This document shows, one piece after another, positions 15,515 to 23,581 of a DNA stretch of 36,855 nt. Source of the stretch: CAYOXD01 sp964407825 (lineage in GTDB: Bacteria > Desulfobacterota > Desulfobacteria > Desulfobacterales > JAFDDL01); contig CAYOXD010000016.1 of NCBI GenBank assembly GCA_964407825.1, forward strand, positions 1 through 36,855. The letters are read 5' to 3'. The notes beneath the pieces are model-generated. The model ran no database searches and had not been told where the DNA came from. It was given only the letters and a program-made list of their open reading frames with translations. The first letter of the stretch is position 1. Each line of letters opens with the position of its first letter. The position numbers were made by a program, and so were the translations under genes.

Positions 15515-16675
15515 ATGAGAACACTGATCATCACCGCTATCGCCCTGGCAGCCGTCCTTTTCGGCTATCACCAGGTAAGGACCATGGAGGGCGCCATGAA
15601 TACCAAAATAGAACAAACGCCCCATAAGACGGAAACAGCAGTCTTCGCGGGAGGCTGCTTCTGGTGCACGGAGTCCGATTTCGAAAAGGCCCCGGGCGTT
15701 ATCGAGGCCATCTCCGGCTACACCGGCGGCCACACGGTCAACCCCACCTATGAGGAGGTCTCAGCAGGCGGTACCGGGCATGTGGAGGCCGTCAAGGTCA
15801 TTTACGATCCGACCCGAACGAGCTATGCGGCCCTGCTGGACTACTTCTGGCATCATGTGGATCCGACAGACCCCGGCGGGCAGTTCGTGGATCGGGGGTC
15901 CCAGTACCGAAGCGTCATCTTTTACGCCAACGCGGAGCAAAAGCGCCTGGCCGAAGCCTCGAAGAAGGCCCTGGCAGCCGGGGGACCCTTTCACAAGCCC
16001 ATCGTCACCGAGATTCTTCCCCTGAAGACCTTTTACCCGGCCGAGGCCTATCATCAGGACTATTACAAGAAGAATCCCCTCCGCTACAGGTGGTACCGGT
16101 ACCATTCGGGCAGGGACCAATTCCTGGAGAAGACCTGGGCGGGGGTGAACTTTCATACGGACCAGGGAATGAAAAACGGGCCAGCCCCCATGGCGCCCTC
16201 CCCTATGGGCAAGGAAAAGAGCATGAAAGGGGATATGCGGTACCAGGTGCCCAGTGATGCGCAACTGCGAAAGCGTCTCACGCCCCTCCAGTACAAGGTG
16301 ACCCGGGAAAACGGCACCGAACCGGCCTTCCACAACGCATACTGGAACAACCACAGGGCGGGTATCTATGTGGACATCGTATCCGGAGAGCCCCTTTTCA
16401 GCTCCACCGATAAATTCGACTCCGGGACAGGCTGGCCGAGCTTCACCCGGCCCCTGGTTCCGGGCAATATCGTTGAGAAGACGGACCACGGCTTTTTCAT
16501 GACAAGAACCGAGGTACGCAGCAAGCACGGTGACTCCCACCTGGGCCACGTGTTCAAGGACGGACCGCCACCCACCGGGCTGCGTTACTGCATCGACTCG
16601 GCTGCCCTGCGCTTCATCCCCAAGGCCGATCTTGACAAGGACGGCTACGGCCAGTTCGACCATCTCTTTAAATGA
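15515..16675 (+). CDS. msrAB: Exported bifunctional methionine sulfoxide reductase MsrA-MsrB
   Basis: A 386-aa fusion that repairs oxidised methionine in proteins. Residues 1-23 are a hydrophobic N-terminal segment, an anchor or signal, placing the enzyme in the periplasm. The MsrA domain has GGCFWC with nucleophile Cys48 and is specific for S-sulfoxides. The MsrB domain, about 245-386, has SGTGWPSFTRP, GHVFKDGPPPTG and RYCIDSAAL with nucleophile Cys359 and is specific for R-sulfoxides. The two CxxC zinc sites of many MsrB proteins are absent, as in Neisseria PilB-type enzymes. AGGAGG lies 6 bases before the ATG. No thioredoxin-like partner is adjacent, so its reductant is unknown. Confidence 0.93.
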   Translation: MRTLIITAIALAAVLFGYHQVRTMEGAMNTKIEQTPHKTETAVFAGGCFWCTESDFEKAPGVIEAISGYTGGHTVNPTYEEVSAGGTGHVEAVKVIYDPTRTSYAALLDYFWHHVDPTDPGGQFVDRGSQYRSVIFYANAEQKRLAEASKKALAAGGPFHKPIVTEILPLKTFYPAEAYHQDYYKKNPLRYRWYRYHSGRDQFLEKTWAGVNFHTDQGMKNGPAPMAPSPMGKEKSMKGDMRYQVPSDAQLRKRLTPLQYKVTRENGTEPAFHNAYWNNHRAGIYVDIVSGEPLFSSTDKFDSGTGWPSFTRPLVPGNIVEKTDHGFFMTRTEVRSKHGDSHLGHVFKDGPPPTGLRYCIDSAALRFIPKADLDKDGYGQFDHLFK

Positions 16676-16682
16676 TACGCGC

Positions 16683-16766
16683 CCTCCGCCGCCGCCCCCA
16701 CCCCGGCCCGTGTCACCCGCCCCCCGGTTCCGGGCGGGCATGGTCAGGGCCGGCGGAGGCAATTTT
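16683..16766 (+). terminator. Compound GC-rich hairpin after msrAB
   Basis: CCTCCGCCG (16683-16691) pairs perfectly with CGGCGGAGG (16751-16759). The enclosed loop contains a further CCCGCC/GGGCGGG hairpin near 16717-16738. CAATTTTACC follows. It begins 8 bases after the msrAB stop and is a likely transcription end, although the T run is short. Confidence 0.5.
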
Positions 16767-16935
16767 ACCTGTCCAGGCAGAGCTTTCCCCCATATTTCCC
16801 CTTGACGGAGCCCATCCCCATATTTACTGTAGTGATATTATACGGACCGCCGCATCAATTCGCCAAATGATGACGGCGACGACAATTTATCGTGACGCTT
16901 TTCACACCCAGCGTGCTTTTATAAGGAGTGAGCCC

Positions 16936-17202
16936 ATGTCTGTTATCATTGCAAGAAAACTGGTAGGTAGACTCAAGGACGACGAGGCGTTCCGCAAAGC
17001 CATCCGGTCCATGGATCATGCGAAAGCCTGGCAACTGATCCAGAAGGAAGGATATGAATGCACGGAGGAAGAAATCAAAAAGGCCTATGACAACTTCGGT
17101 TGCGGCATCACAGGCCCCAGGACGGCCTGGCGGGAGGCGGTTAAAACCATATGCCACCTGCCCCTTTCATATCCAGGCTCCCATGAGATCAGAAACTTCT
17201 AG
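16936..17202 (+). CDS. Small Nif11-like domain protein
   Basis: An 88-aa protein. Residues 1-52 resemble the Nif11-like leader domain: helix RLKDDEAFRKAIRSM, then AWQLIQKEGYECTEEEIKKAY, matching the family's short-helix / G-[FY]-x-[CF]-T-x-E-E pattern. A Gly-containing bend (FGCGITG) and a 31-residue tail with one further cysteine follow. Nif11-type domains occur as leader peptides of ribosomal natural-product precursors and as stand-alone proteins in nitrogen-fixing or anaerobic bacteria. No modification enzyme or transporter for such a peptide is in the window, so a natural-product role is not supported here. AAGGAG lies 7 bases before the ATG. It is monocistronic between two hairpins. Confidence 0.65.
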   Translation: MSVIIARKLVGRLKDDEAFRKAIRSMDHAKAWQLIQKEGYECTEEEIKKAYDNFGCGITGPRTAWREAVKTICHLPLSYPGSHEIRNF

Positions 17203-17285
17203 GCCCTTGTCATATATTGTGATGACCCATAGCAGGAAACGGGGGCCTCTTGTCCATCCGGTCAAAGCCGGGAACCCAAAAAACA

Positions 17286-17331
17286 AAATCCAGCCGGTAC
17301 CTCACGCAACGCCGGGGTACCGGCTGGATTT
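17286..17331. terminator. Perfect 16-bp inverted repeat between the Nif11-like gene and trmO
   Basis: Arms 17286-17301 and 17316-17331 are perfectly complementary over 16 bp (core CCAGCCGGTACC) with a 14-nt loop; A residues precede and a few T residues follow (GGATTTAATG). It lies 84 bases after the Nif11-like stop codon and is the likely terminator, possibly acting in both directions. Confidence 0.7.
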
Positions 17332-17389
17332 AATGACCGGCATCGGAGCTGCCCCACGCTCTTGAAGGAAAGGAACACCCGAATACCCC

Positions 17390-17857
17390 ATGAATCGAGC
17401 GCTCCCCCCCATTGGTATCATCCATTCCGGTTTCAAGACCAAGGAGGCCTGCCCCATACAGGGCGCCTTTGGCCCCGACAACCGGGGCCACATTGAAATT
17501 TTCCCTGAATACGAGGCGGGATTGCAGGATATCGAGGGGTTCTCCCACCTCATTCTCATTTATCGATTCGACAGGGCCGGCGACGTCCAGCTGGTCAGGA
17601 AAACCTTTCTCGATGACGCGGCCCATGGCATTTTCGCCTCCAGGCACCCCTGTCGCCCCAGCGGCCTGGGCTTGACCATCGTTCAACTGGACCGGCGAAA
17701 CGGCAATATACTCGACATATCCGGCATCGATGTACTCGATCAGACGCCCCTGATCGATATCAAGCCCTACGTTCCGAGGTTCGACTGTTTTCCGGAAGCG
17801 CGGGAGGGCTGGATCGCGGACAAGAAATGGCGTCCCAAACCTTCTGGAAGGGAATAG
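17390..17857 (+). CDS. TrmO/TsaA-like tRNA methyltransferase
   Basis: A 155-aa TsaA-domain protein. In the family this SAM-dependent beta-barrel enzyme N6-methylates t6A at position 37 of ANN-decoding tRNAs. Recognisable blocks are PIGIIHSGFKTKEACPIQ, GLQDIEGFSHLILIYRFDR, GIFASRHPCRPSGLGLTIVQL and DQTPLIDIKPYV. It is shorter than E. coli TrmO (about 235 aa), lacking the C-terminal extension, like many archaeal and anaerobe homologues. Some short members may use other substrates. ATG 17390 has AAGGAAAGGA about 15 bases upstream, a long spacing. cstA starts 12 bases after its stop, so the two are probably cotranscribed. Confidence 0.82.
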   Translation: MNRALPPIGIIHSGFKTKEACPIQGAFGPDNRGHIEIFPEYEAGLQDIEGFSHLILIYRFDRAGDVQLVRKTFLDDAAHGIFASRHPCRPSGLGLTIVQLDRRNGNILDISGIDVLDQTPLIDIKPYVPRFDCFPEAREGWIADKKWRPKPSGRE

Positions 17858-17869
17858 AGGCAGATTCAA

Positions 17870-19642
17870 ATGAATGCATTACTGATCATGGTGGGTTCTT
17901 TCGCTGGCTACATCCTCATGTATCACCTCTACGGTAGAACCATCGGCAGCAGGATATTCGGCCTGTCCCAATCCGCCACGCCCCCCTCCGTAGCCCTTGA
18001 GGACGGCATCGACTACGTGCCCACCCGAAAGGAAATTATCTTCGGCCACCATTTTACCTCCATCGCCGGCACCGGCCCCATCGTGGGCCCTGCCATCGCC
18101 ATCATATGGGGGTGGATTCCGGCCCTGGTGTGGGTCTTTGCGGGCAGCATCGTCATGGGGGCCGTGCACGACTTCGGCGCGCTGGTCATCTCGATGCGCA
18201 ATCAGGGCAAATCGATTTCCGACTACACCGCCAAATACATCAACAGCCGGACCCGGTTGCTCTTCTTTCTGGTGGTCTTTCTGGAGCTGTGGATCGTGAT
18301 CGCCGTGTTCGGGCTGGTGATCGCCGTCATCTTTGCCATGTACCCCCAATCGGTGGCCGCGGTCTGGCTTCAGGTGCCCATCGCCATGGGCATGGGCTAC
18401 CTGGTCTATAAAAAGGGGATGAATGTCACCCTTCTTTCCATCTGCTCCATCTGCCTGCTGTACGTTTTCATCCTGGCGGGTGCCTATGTGCCCATCCAAA
18501 TGCCCGCTGTGGCAGGACTGCCGGCCACGGGCGTGTGGACCCTGATCCTTCTGGCCTACGCGTTCAGCGCCTCGGTGCTGCCGGTCACCACCCTTCTCCA
18601 ACCCAGGGACTACATCAATTCCCACCAGCTCCTGGTGGCCATGGTGTTGCTGATCCTGGGGGTTGTCGTCGCCTCCCTGGGAGGCCGGCTGGAGGTGGTC
18701 GCCCCGGCCCTTCAGGCACATCCCAGCGAAGCTCCCGCCATGATGCCCTTTTTGTTCATCACCATCGCCTGCGGCGCTATTTCGGGCTTCCACTCCCTGG
18801 TGTCCTCCGGGACCTCGGCCAAGCAGGTTAAAACCGAGGGAGATTCCCTCTTCATCGGTTTCGGCTCCATGCTCCTGGAGGGCGCGCTGGCCATCCTGGT
18901 CATCCTGGCCGTGGCCGCCGGCATCGGCATGGGGTACACGACGCCAGCCGGACACGTCCTGACCGGAACGGCCGCCTGGACTGCCCACTACGCCTCATGG
19001 ACGGCCGCCTCGGGTCTGGGGACCAAGATTTCCGCCTTTGTGGACGGCGCGGCCAACATGATCATGGCGCTGGGCATTCCCAAGCAGTTCACCCTTGCCA
19101 TCATGGCGGTTTTCGTGGCCTCATTTGCCGGCACCACCCTGGATACGGCCACCCGGATCCAGCGCTACGTGCTAAGCGAGGTATTCGCCACCCTCAAGCT
19201 CGACTTTCTCACGGGGAAATACACGGCCACGGCCATGGCGGTGGGCTCCGCCCTGGTGCTGGCCTTTGCCACCGGCGCCAGCGGGAGCGGCGCCCTGAAA
19301 CTCTGGCCCCTCTTTGGCGCGGTGAACCAGACCCTGGCCGCCCTGGCCCTCATGGTCATCAGCGTCTACCTAAAGACCCGGGGCGGGTATAAGTGGCTCG
19401 TCTCGGGCATTCCGGCCGTATTCATGGCGGTGATGACCCTGTGGGCCTCGGGGGTGAATCAACGGCTCTTCGGGCAGTCACACAACCTGCTCCTCCAGCT
19501 GACCAACATGGTGATCATTTTCGTCACCTGCTGGATCAGCCTGGAGGGCCTCATCCGGTTCCTCAAGACCGGCGGCGGCAGGCCTGAAAAGCTGGCAGAT
19601 TCCGAATTCCGGGGCCGGGCGCTCGAACCCGAAGAGGGATAG
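17870..19642 (+). CDS. cstA: CstA-family carbon starvation transporter
   Basis: A 590-aa inner-membrane protein with some 16 hydrophobic segments. Family hallmarks are GHHFTSIAGTGPIVGPAIA near residue 60, WGWIPALVWV, AVHDFGALVISMRNQGKS, and the long C-terminal half with FAGTTLDTATRIQRY. CstA and BtsT proteins import pyruvate and, in some hosts, peptides, especially under nutrient limitation. The start has GAGGCA 9 bases upstream. The next gene follows after 13 bases, and an ArsA-like ATPase gene comes after that. CstA itself is a secondary transporter, so the ATPase is not expected to power uptake directly. Confidence 0.93.
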   Translation: MNALLIMVGSFAGYILMYHLYGRTIGSRIFGLSQSATPPSVALEDGIDYVPTRKEIIFGHHFTSIAGTGPIVGPAIAIIWGWIPALVWVFAGSIVMGAVHDFGALVISMRNQGKSISDYTAKYINSRTRLLFFLVVFLELWIVIAVFGLVIAVIFAMYPQSVAAVWLQVPIAMGMGYLVYKKGMNVTLLSICSICLLYVFILAGAYVPIQMPAVAGLPATGVWTLILLAYAFSASVLPVTTLLQPRDYINSHQLLVAMVLLILGVVVASLGGRLEVVAPALQAHPSEAPAMMPFLFITIACGAISGFHSLVSSGTSAKQVKTEGDSLFIGFGSMLLEGALAILVILAVAAGIGMGYTTPAGHVLTGTAAWTAHYASWTAASGLGTKISAFVDGAANMIMALGIPKQFTLAIMAVFVASFAGTTLDTATRIQRYVLSEVFATLKLDFLTGKYTATAMAVGSALVLAFATGASGSGALKLWPLFGAVNQTLAALALMVISVYLKTRGGYKWLVSGIPAVFMAVMTLWASGVNQRLFGQSHNLLLQLTNMVIIFVTCWISLEGLIRFLKTGGGRPEKLADSEFRGRALEPEEG

Positions 19643-19655
19643 GGAGGCGACCTTC

Positions 19656-19961
19656 ATGTCCGAAGAAGCCAAGGGCTCATGGATCGGGGCCCTCGGAAGG
19701 AAAACCCTTCGCCTCTGGCGCATCGTGGATACGGTGTCCCGCGCCAAGGCTGTTGACACCCTCACCGTGGAACTCGAGGAGTTGGAGAATATCTTCTCCC
19801 TTCTGGTGTTAGGCGCTTTTGTGGGTCTTCCCTCGCCCCCTATCCACCTCACCATGGATCTGATGCCCGAGATGCCCCATGAGTTTGAAAGGATGATAGA
19901 GAAGATCGGAACCGCCCACGACCCGCTGGGGGAGTTGTTTTCCGCCCTCGGCATCGGTTGA
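19656..19961 (+). CDS. Small uncharacterised protein between cstA and an ArsA-like ATPase
   Basis: A 101-aa soluble protein I cannot place. The N-terminal half is basic and helical (GRKTLRLWRIVDTVSRAKAVDTLTVELEELENIF), followed by a hydrophobic stretch LLVLGAFVGLPSPPIHLTMDLMPEM and an acidic helical end. No signal peptide and no cysteines. GGGAGG overlaps the cstA stop codon just upstream, so translation is coupled to cstA. I recall that small accessory proteins beside cstA with an ArsA-type ATPase form a recurrent arrangement (an NCBI family called cory-CC-star), but this sequence does not clearly show that family's features. An accessory or regulatory role for CstA is inferred from position only. 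Confidence 0.7.
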   Translation: MSEEAKGSWIGALGRKTLRLWRIVDTVSRAKAVDTLTVELEELENIFSLLVLGAFVGLPSPPIHLTMDLMPEMPHEFERMIEKIGTAHDPLGELFSALGIG

Positions 19962-20023
19962 GGGAGCCCTTCGGTACTTCGAGCCTAATCAAGAATAAGG
20001 GTAAGCACCTACATTCCTGTCTT

Positions 20024-20923
20024 ATGAAACCTGAACTTCATTTTTTCATCGGAAAGGGTGGCGTGGGCAAATCGACCACCGCCGCCCTGTGTGCCCTCTT
20101 TTCATCCCTTGCGGGCCGCAGGACCCTGCTGGTGTCCATGGACCCCGCCCATAATCAAGGGGATATATTCGAGAGCCGCTTCGGCGAAAAACCCCGGAAG
20201 GTACTCCCGACCCTGACGGTTCGGGAAATCGACGCAGACTACTGGATGACCCGGCATCTCAAGGAAACCCGGGATCAGATAAAAAGGACCTATCTTTACG
20301 AGAGCGCCTTCAACCTTCTGGACCACTTCAAGGTGCTCCAGTTCTCTCCCGGGCTGGAAGAGTATGCGCTTCTGCGCGCCTTTGAGGATGTCCTTGCCCA
20401 TGCCGGGCACCAGGACCGTATCATCTTCGATATGGCCCCCACGGCCATCACGCTCCGCTTCTTCAGCCTTCCGGCCATTTCGCTGATATGGCTCGACGAG
20501 CTCACCAAGCTGCGCTCACTGATCTGCGAGAAAAAAGAAATCATCACGAAAATCCAGGGCCCCGGCCAACCGGTACAGGGGGATCGGGTGATGGAAAAAC
20601 TGCACCATCTTGCGGAACGCCACACCCGGCTGCGCGACCGCCTCGTGTCCCAGGCTACACGAATCCATCTGGTCCTGAATAACGACCGGCTCTCCCTTGT
20701 CGAAGCCTCGCGCATCCGAAAACGCCTCGGAGACATGGACATCCGAATCGAGGACCTTCTGGTCAACCGGCTGCCCCCCGGCCAGTCGGCCGATGAAATC
20801 ACACGCGCCTTCGAACCGGTGAAGTGCGCCACGCTGCCCCTGGCAACCGAGGCCCTGATCGGCCTTCCGGCCCTGCGCCGATTCCTCGAGACCCAGGGGG
20901 ATATCTTTCCACGCCTCCTGTGA
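20024..20923 (+). CDS. ArsA/Get3-like P-loop ATPase
   Basis: A 299-aa single-domain ATPase of the ArsA/GET3 group. It shows the deviant Walker A GKGGVGKST (residues 10-18), the switch I region SMDPAHNQGDIF, the A-loop-like FDMAPTAITLRFFSLP (DTAPTGHTLR in the family) and a final LATEALIGLPALRRF. No arsenite-binding cysteine triad and no CxxC of eukaryotic Get3 are visible, and no arsB or arsR is nearby. Resistance to arsenite is therefore unlikely. The location after cstA suggests membrane-protein handling or CstA regulation. The start at ATG 20024 is set by homology; a TTG at 19958 overlapping the preceding stop is possible, and the ribosome-binding site is weak either way. Confidence 0.82.
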   Translation: MKPELHFFIGKGGVGKSTTAALCALFSSLAGRRTLLVSMDPAHNQGDIFESRFGEKPRKVLPTLTVREIDADYWMTRHLKETRDQIKRTYLYESAFNLLDHFKVLQFSPGLEEYALLRAFEDVLAHAGHQDRIIFDMAPTAITLRFFSLPAISLIWLDELTKLRSLICEKKEIITKIQGPGQPVQGDRVMEKLHHLAERHTRLRDRLVSQATRIHLVLNNDRLSLVEASRIRKRLGDMDIRIEDLLVNRLPPGQSADEITRAFEPVKCATLPLATEALIGLPALRRFLETQGDIFPRLL

Positions 20924-21015
20924 CGGTCATCCCCCCTTCCCCTTTTTCCCATACTAGGCTATGTATCCGGAAGGGCACTGCGCCCGCAGCAAACAGTGAC
21001 ATCATCGAGGACAGC

Positions 21016-21612
21016 ATGAGTTTCCACACCACCCCACAAACCGACATGTTCAGAGCGCTTTTCGATGCCCTGCCTGCATCGCTTTTCGTTGTTGATAGAG
21101 ACGTAATCATCCGGGAAGCCAATGAAACGGCGCGACAACTCTTTTCAGATTCAGAGATGACGTTTTTAAAACGCCGCGCGGGGGAGGCGCTCAACTGCAT
21201 CCACGCAACCCAAACCGCCCTCGGCTGCGGGCACGCGGCCGAATGCCGGGAGTGCATCATCAGAGATTCCGTTACCGAGGCATTTCAGGGCAGGCGAGTG
21301 GTCCGCCGCCGGGCAAAGCTGGAATGGGTCCGCAACGGCCAAATTACGCCAATCTATGCGCTGATCACCGCAAGCCCCTTCCTGTTCGAGGGAGAATCGC
21401 TCGGACTTCTCGTCATCGAGGATATAGGCGAGATCGCCGAGCTGCAGCGGCTGATCCCCATCTGTTCCATCTGTAAGAAGGTGCGGGACGACAAGGAAGC
21501 GTGGCTGCGGATCGAAACCTATATGAAGGAGCTCTGGGACGTGGATTGCTCTCACAGCCTGTGCCCGGAATGCTTGAAAAATGAATTGGCAAAACTGGCG
21601 GATCGTCGGTAG
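21016..21612 (+). CDS. PAS-domain protein with two cysteine clusters
   Basis: A 198-aa cytoplasmic sensor or adaptor without an output domain. The PAS domain spans about residues 10-125 (ALPASLFVVDRDVIIREANETARQLF). A cysteine cluster is inserted in it (LNCIHATQTALGCGHAAECREC). The C-terminal module has CSICKKVRDDKEAWLRIETY (first Cys at 150) and then CSHSLCPECLK, a four-plus-cysteine motif seen at the ends of many bacterial PAS and receiver proteins, which should bind a metal. GAGG lies 5 bases before the ATG. It precedes a response regulator / kinase pair by 50 bases on the same strand and may feed into it. The signal is unknown; redox or metal sensing is a reasonable guess. Confidence 0.75.
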   Translation: MSFHTTPQTDMFRALFDALPASLFVVDRDVIIREANETARQLFSDSEMTFLKRRAGEALNCIHATQTALGCGHAAECRECIIRDSVTEAFQGRRVVRRRAKLEWVRNGQITPIYALITASPFLFEGESLGLLVIEDIGEIAELQRLIPICSICKKVRDDKEAWLRIETYMKELWDVDCSHSLCPECLKNELAKLADRR

Positions 21613-21662
21613 TACCCATCCTCACCAGGCCATCGATCATAATCCCGAAAGCATAGGTCCCC

Positions 21663-22361
21663 ATGCCGGAGAAACCACCCCAAACAGTCCTGATCATCGA
21701 GGATGATCCCAACACCTCGAAGCTGGTTCGCCTGTACCTGGAGAGGGAGGGTTTCCGCGCCCTGTCGGCCGGAGACGGCGAGAGGGGTCTGACCCTTGCC
21801 GAGCGTCACCGGCCAAATCTTGTCATTCTCGATCTGATGCTGCCCCAAATGGACGGTTGGGAGGTTTGCCGCCGCCTGCGGACCCAGTCCAACGTTCCGG
21901 TGATCATGCTCACGGCCAGAGGAGAGGAGATCGACCGGGTGGCCGGTCTGACCCTGGGCGCAGACGACTATGTGGTCAAGCCCTTCAGCCCGCGGGAGTT
22001 GGTGGCCCGGGTGCAGGCCGTGCTGCGGCGGGCGCCGAGAGCGGCACCGCCCCCCGGCAAGGTGCTGTCCCAGGGCGAGGTAGATCTCGATCTCGGCAAA
22101 CGCCGGTTGCAGGTTTCCGGCCGCGAGGTCTCCCTGACGCCCCACGAGTATGCCCTTCTGGAAGCGCTCATGTCCGCTCCCGGCCGCACTTTCACCCGGG
22201 ACGAGCTTCTGGAGCGTCTCTATCCCCGGGGGGAGGCGGTGGTGATCGACCGGGTGGTGGATGTGCACGTGGGCAAGCTGCGCCAGAAAATCGAGACAAA
22301 TCCCTCCGATCCCGGCTATATCCTGACCGTGCGCGGCATCGGCTACCGTTTTGCCGACTGA
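21663..22361 (+). CDS. OmpR/PhoB-family response regulator
   Basis: A 232-aa transcription factor. The receiver domain (residues 8-120) has acidic residues E13-D14-D15, phospho-acceptor D57 (LVILDLMLPQMDGW), and the lysine of VVKPF. The C-terminal winged helix ends PGYILTVRGIGYRFAD, a family signature. BaeR-like in length and order. It is followed 28 bases later by its likely cognate kinase. Targets cannot be read from the sequence. The ATG at 21663 gives a normal N-terminus; the ribosome-binding site is weak (ATAGGT). Confidence 0.93.
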   Translation: MPEKPPQTVLIIEDDPNTSKLVRLYLEREGFRALSAGDGERGLTLAERHRPNLVILDLMLPQMDGWEVCRRLRTQSNVPVIMLTARGEEIDRVAGLTLGADDYVVKPFSPRELVARVQAVLRRAPRAAPPPGKVLSQGEVDLDLGKRRLQVSGREVSLTPHEYALLEALMSAPGRTFTRDELLERLYPRGEAVVIDRVVDVHVGKLRQKIETNPSDPGYILTVRGIGYRFAD

Positions 22362-22389
22362 GCCCGCAGGCCGGCATGGAGGCCCATCC

Positions 22390-23472
22390 GTGAAGATCCC
22401 CCTCATCGTCAAACTCCTGTCCATTACCTTGGCCGTCAGCGGGTTCATGGTGGCCATGGTGTGGTTCGCCATCGACACCCTGGCGGCCGGGTATTTCGTG
22501 ACGCTCATGGACAAGTACCATATCTCGCCGGAACCCGCCCATGATATGTTTGTGCACGCGGTTCACCGCTACCTGATCTGGGCCTTCCTGGCGGCCGTTT
22601 TCCTGGCAACGGGCCTGAGTTTTCTGCTGATGCGAAAGGTGCTCAAGCCCTTGACGCGCATGACCCTCATCACCCGGAAAATCGCCGCCGGAGACTTTTC
22701 CGTGCGGGTCCCCGCCGGTGCCGCGGATGAGGTGGGTCAATTGGCACGCGCCTTCAACCGTATGGCCGAAAGCCTCGAAAAGCTGGAAAAGCTGCGCCGG
22801 AATCTCATGATCGACGTGGCCCATGAGCTGCGTACCCCCTTGACCAATATCCGCGGGTACCTGGAAGCCCTGGTGGATAAAGTGGTCCCCCCATCGCCCC
22901 AGACCCTGACCCTGCTCATGGATGAAACCATGCGGTTGGCCGCCCTGGTGGAGGATGTACTCCAACTGGCCCGGGCCGATGCCGCCCATGGACGTCTGGT
23001 ATTCGAACCCGTCGCCATCACCCAGGCACTGGACCGCGCCCTGGCCTCCTTTAGACCGGTCTTCGACCAGAAGGCCGTTACGGTCCGGCTTCAGATGCCC
23101 CCCCGCACTCTGGAGGTGCCCGCCGACCCCGGACGAATCACCCGGGTGCTTCGGAACCTGCTGGATAATATGGCCCGATACACTCCGGAGGGCAGCCAGG
23201 TAAACATCGCGCTGGAAGCCCTTTCCGGCCAGGTGAAGCTCGAATTCTCGAATCCCGCCCCAGGGCTGACGCCCGAGGATATCCCCTTTGTCTTCGAGCG
23301 GTTTTTCCGGGGAGAAAAGTCCCGCTCGCGGGAGCACGGCGGCGCCGGCATCGGACTGGCCATTGTCAAGGAAATTGTGGAGGCCCACGGCGGCAGGATC
23401 GAGGCCTCCCTGGTGCAGGGCTCCCTTCACATCACCCTGAGCCTTCCCCGTCCGGGCGGACTATCACGATGA
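22390..23472 (+). CDS. Membrane sensor histidine kinase (BaeS-like)
   Basis: A 360-aa HAMP histidine kinase. Two transmembrane helices (about residues 5-27 and 57-80) flank a periplasmic loop of only about 30 residues. HAMP, then HisKA with phospho-acceptor H145 (DVAHELRTPLTNIRGY), then HATPase_c with N box NLLDNMARYTPEG, FERFF and GGAGIGLAIVKEI. I chose the GTG at 22390 because GGAGG lies 7 bases upstream; a TTG at 22351 overlapping the regulator stop is the only longer option. The short loop suggests sensing in the membrane or of envelope stress rather than binding of a large ligand. Paired with the preceding regulator. Confidence 0.9.
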   Translation: MKIPLIVKLLSITLAVSGFMVAMVWFAIDTLAAGYFVTLMDKYHISPEPAHDMFVHAVHRYLIWAFLAAVFLATGLSFLLMRKVLKPLTRMTLITRKIAAGDFSVRVPAGAADEVGQLARAFNRMAESLEKLEKLRRNLMIDVAHELRTPLTNIRGYLEALVDKVVPPSPQTLTLLMDETMRLAALVEDVLQLARADAAHGRLVFEPVAITQALDRALASFRPVFDQKAVTVRLQMPPRTLEVPADPGRITRVLRNLLDNMARYTPEGSQVNIALEALSGQVKLEFSNPAPGLTPEDIPFVFERFFRGEKSRSREHGGAGIGLAIVKEIVEAHGGRIEASLVQGSLHITLSLPRPGGLSR

Positions 23473-23516
23473 CCATTGGCGTTGATAAAGGTCTCCGCTT
23501 CATCGTCGATATATGA

Positions 23517-23531
23517 AACGTGAAACACGTT
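23517..23531 (+). terminator. Short palindrome after the kinase gene
   Basis: AACGTG-AAA-CACGTT (23517-23531) is followed by CATTTTTC. It lies 44 bases after the kinase stop. It could be a weak terminator or an operator for the activator gene starting at 23582. Confidence 0.35.
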
Positions 23532-23581
23532 CATTTTTCAAACACCCCTTAACCCTGAAGGATCGGACGAAGCAATAAACG

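Noticed and set aside
16936..17202. Natural-product (RiPP) gene cluster around the Nif11-like gene.
   Set aside because: The neighbours are msrAB and trmO; no modifying enzyme, protease or exporter for a peptide is adjacent.
20024..20923. Arsenite-pump ATPase annotation for the ArsA-like protein.
   Set aside because: The metal-binding cysteines are not visible and no other ars gene is present, so only the fold assignment is kept.
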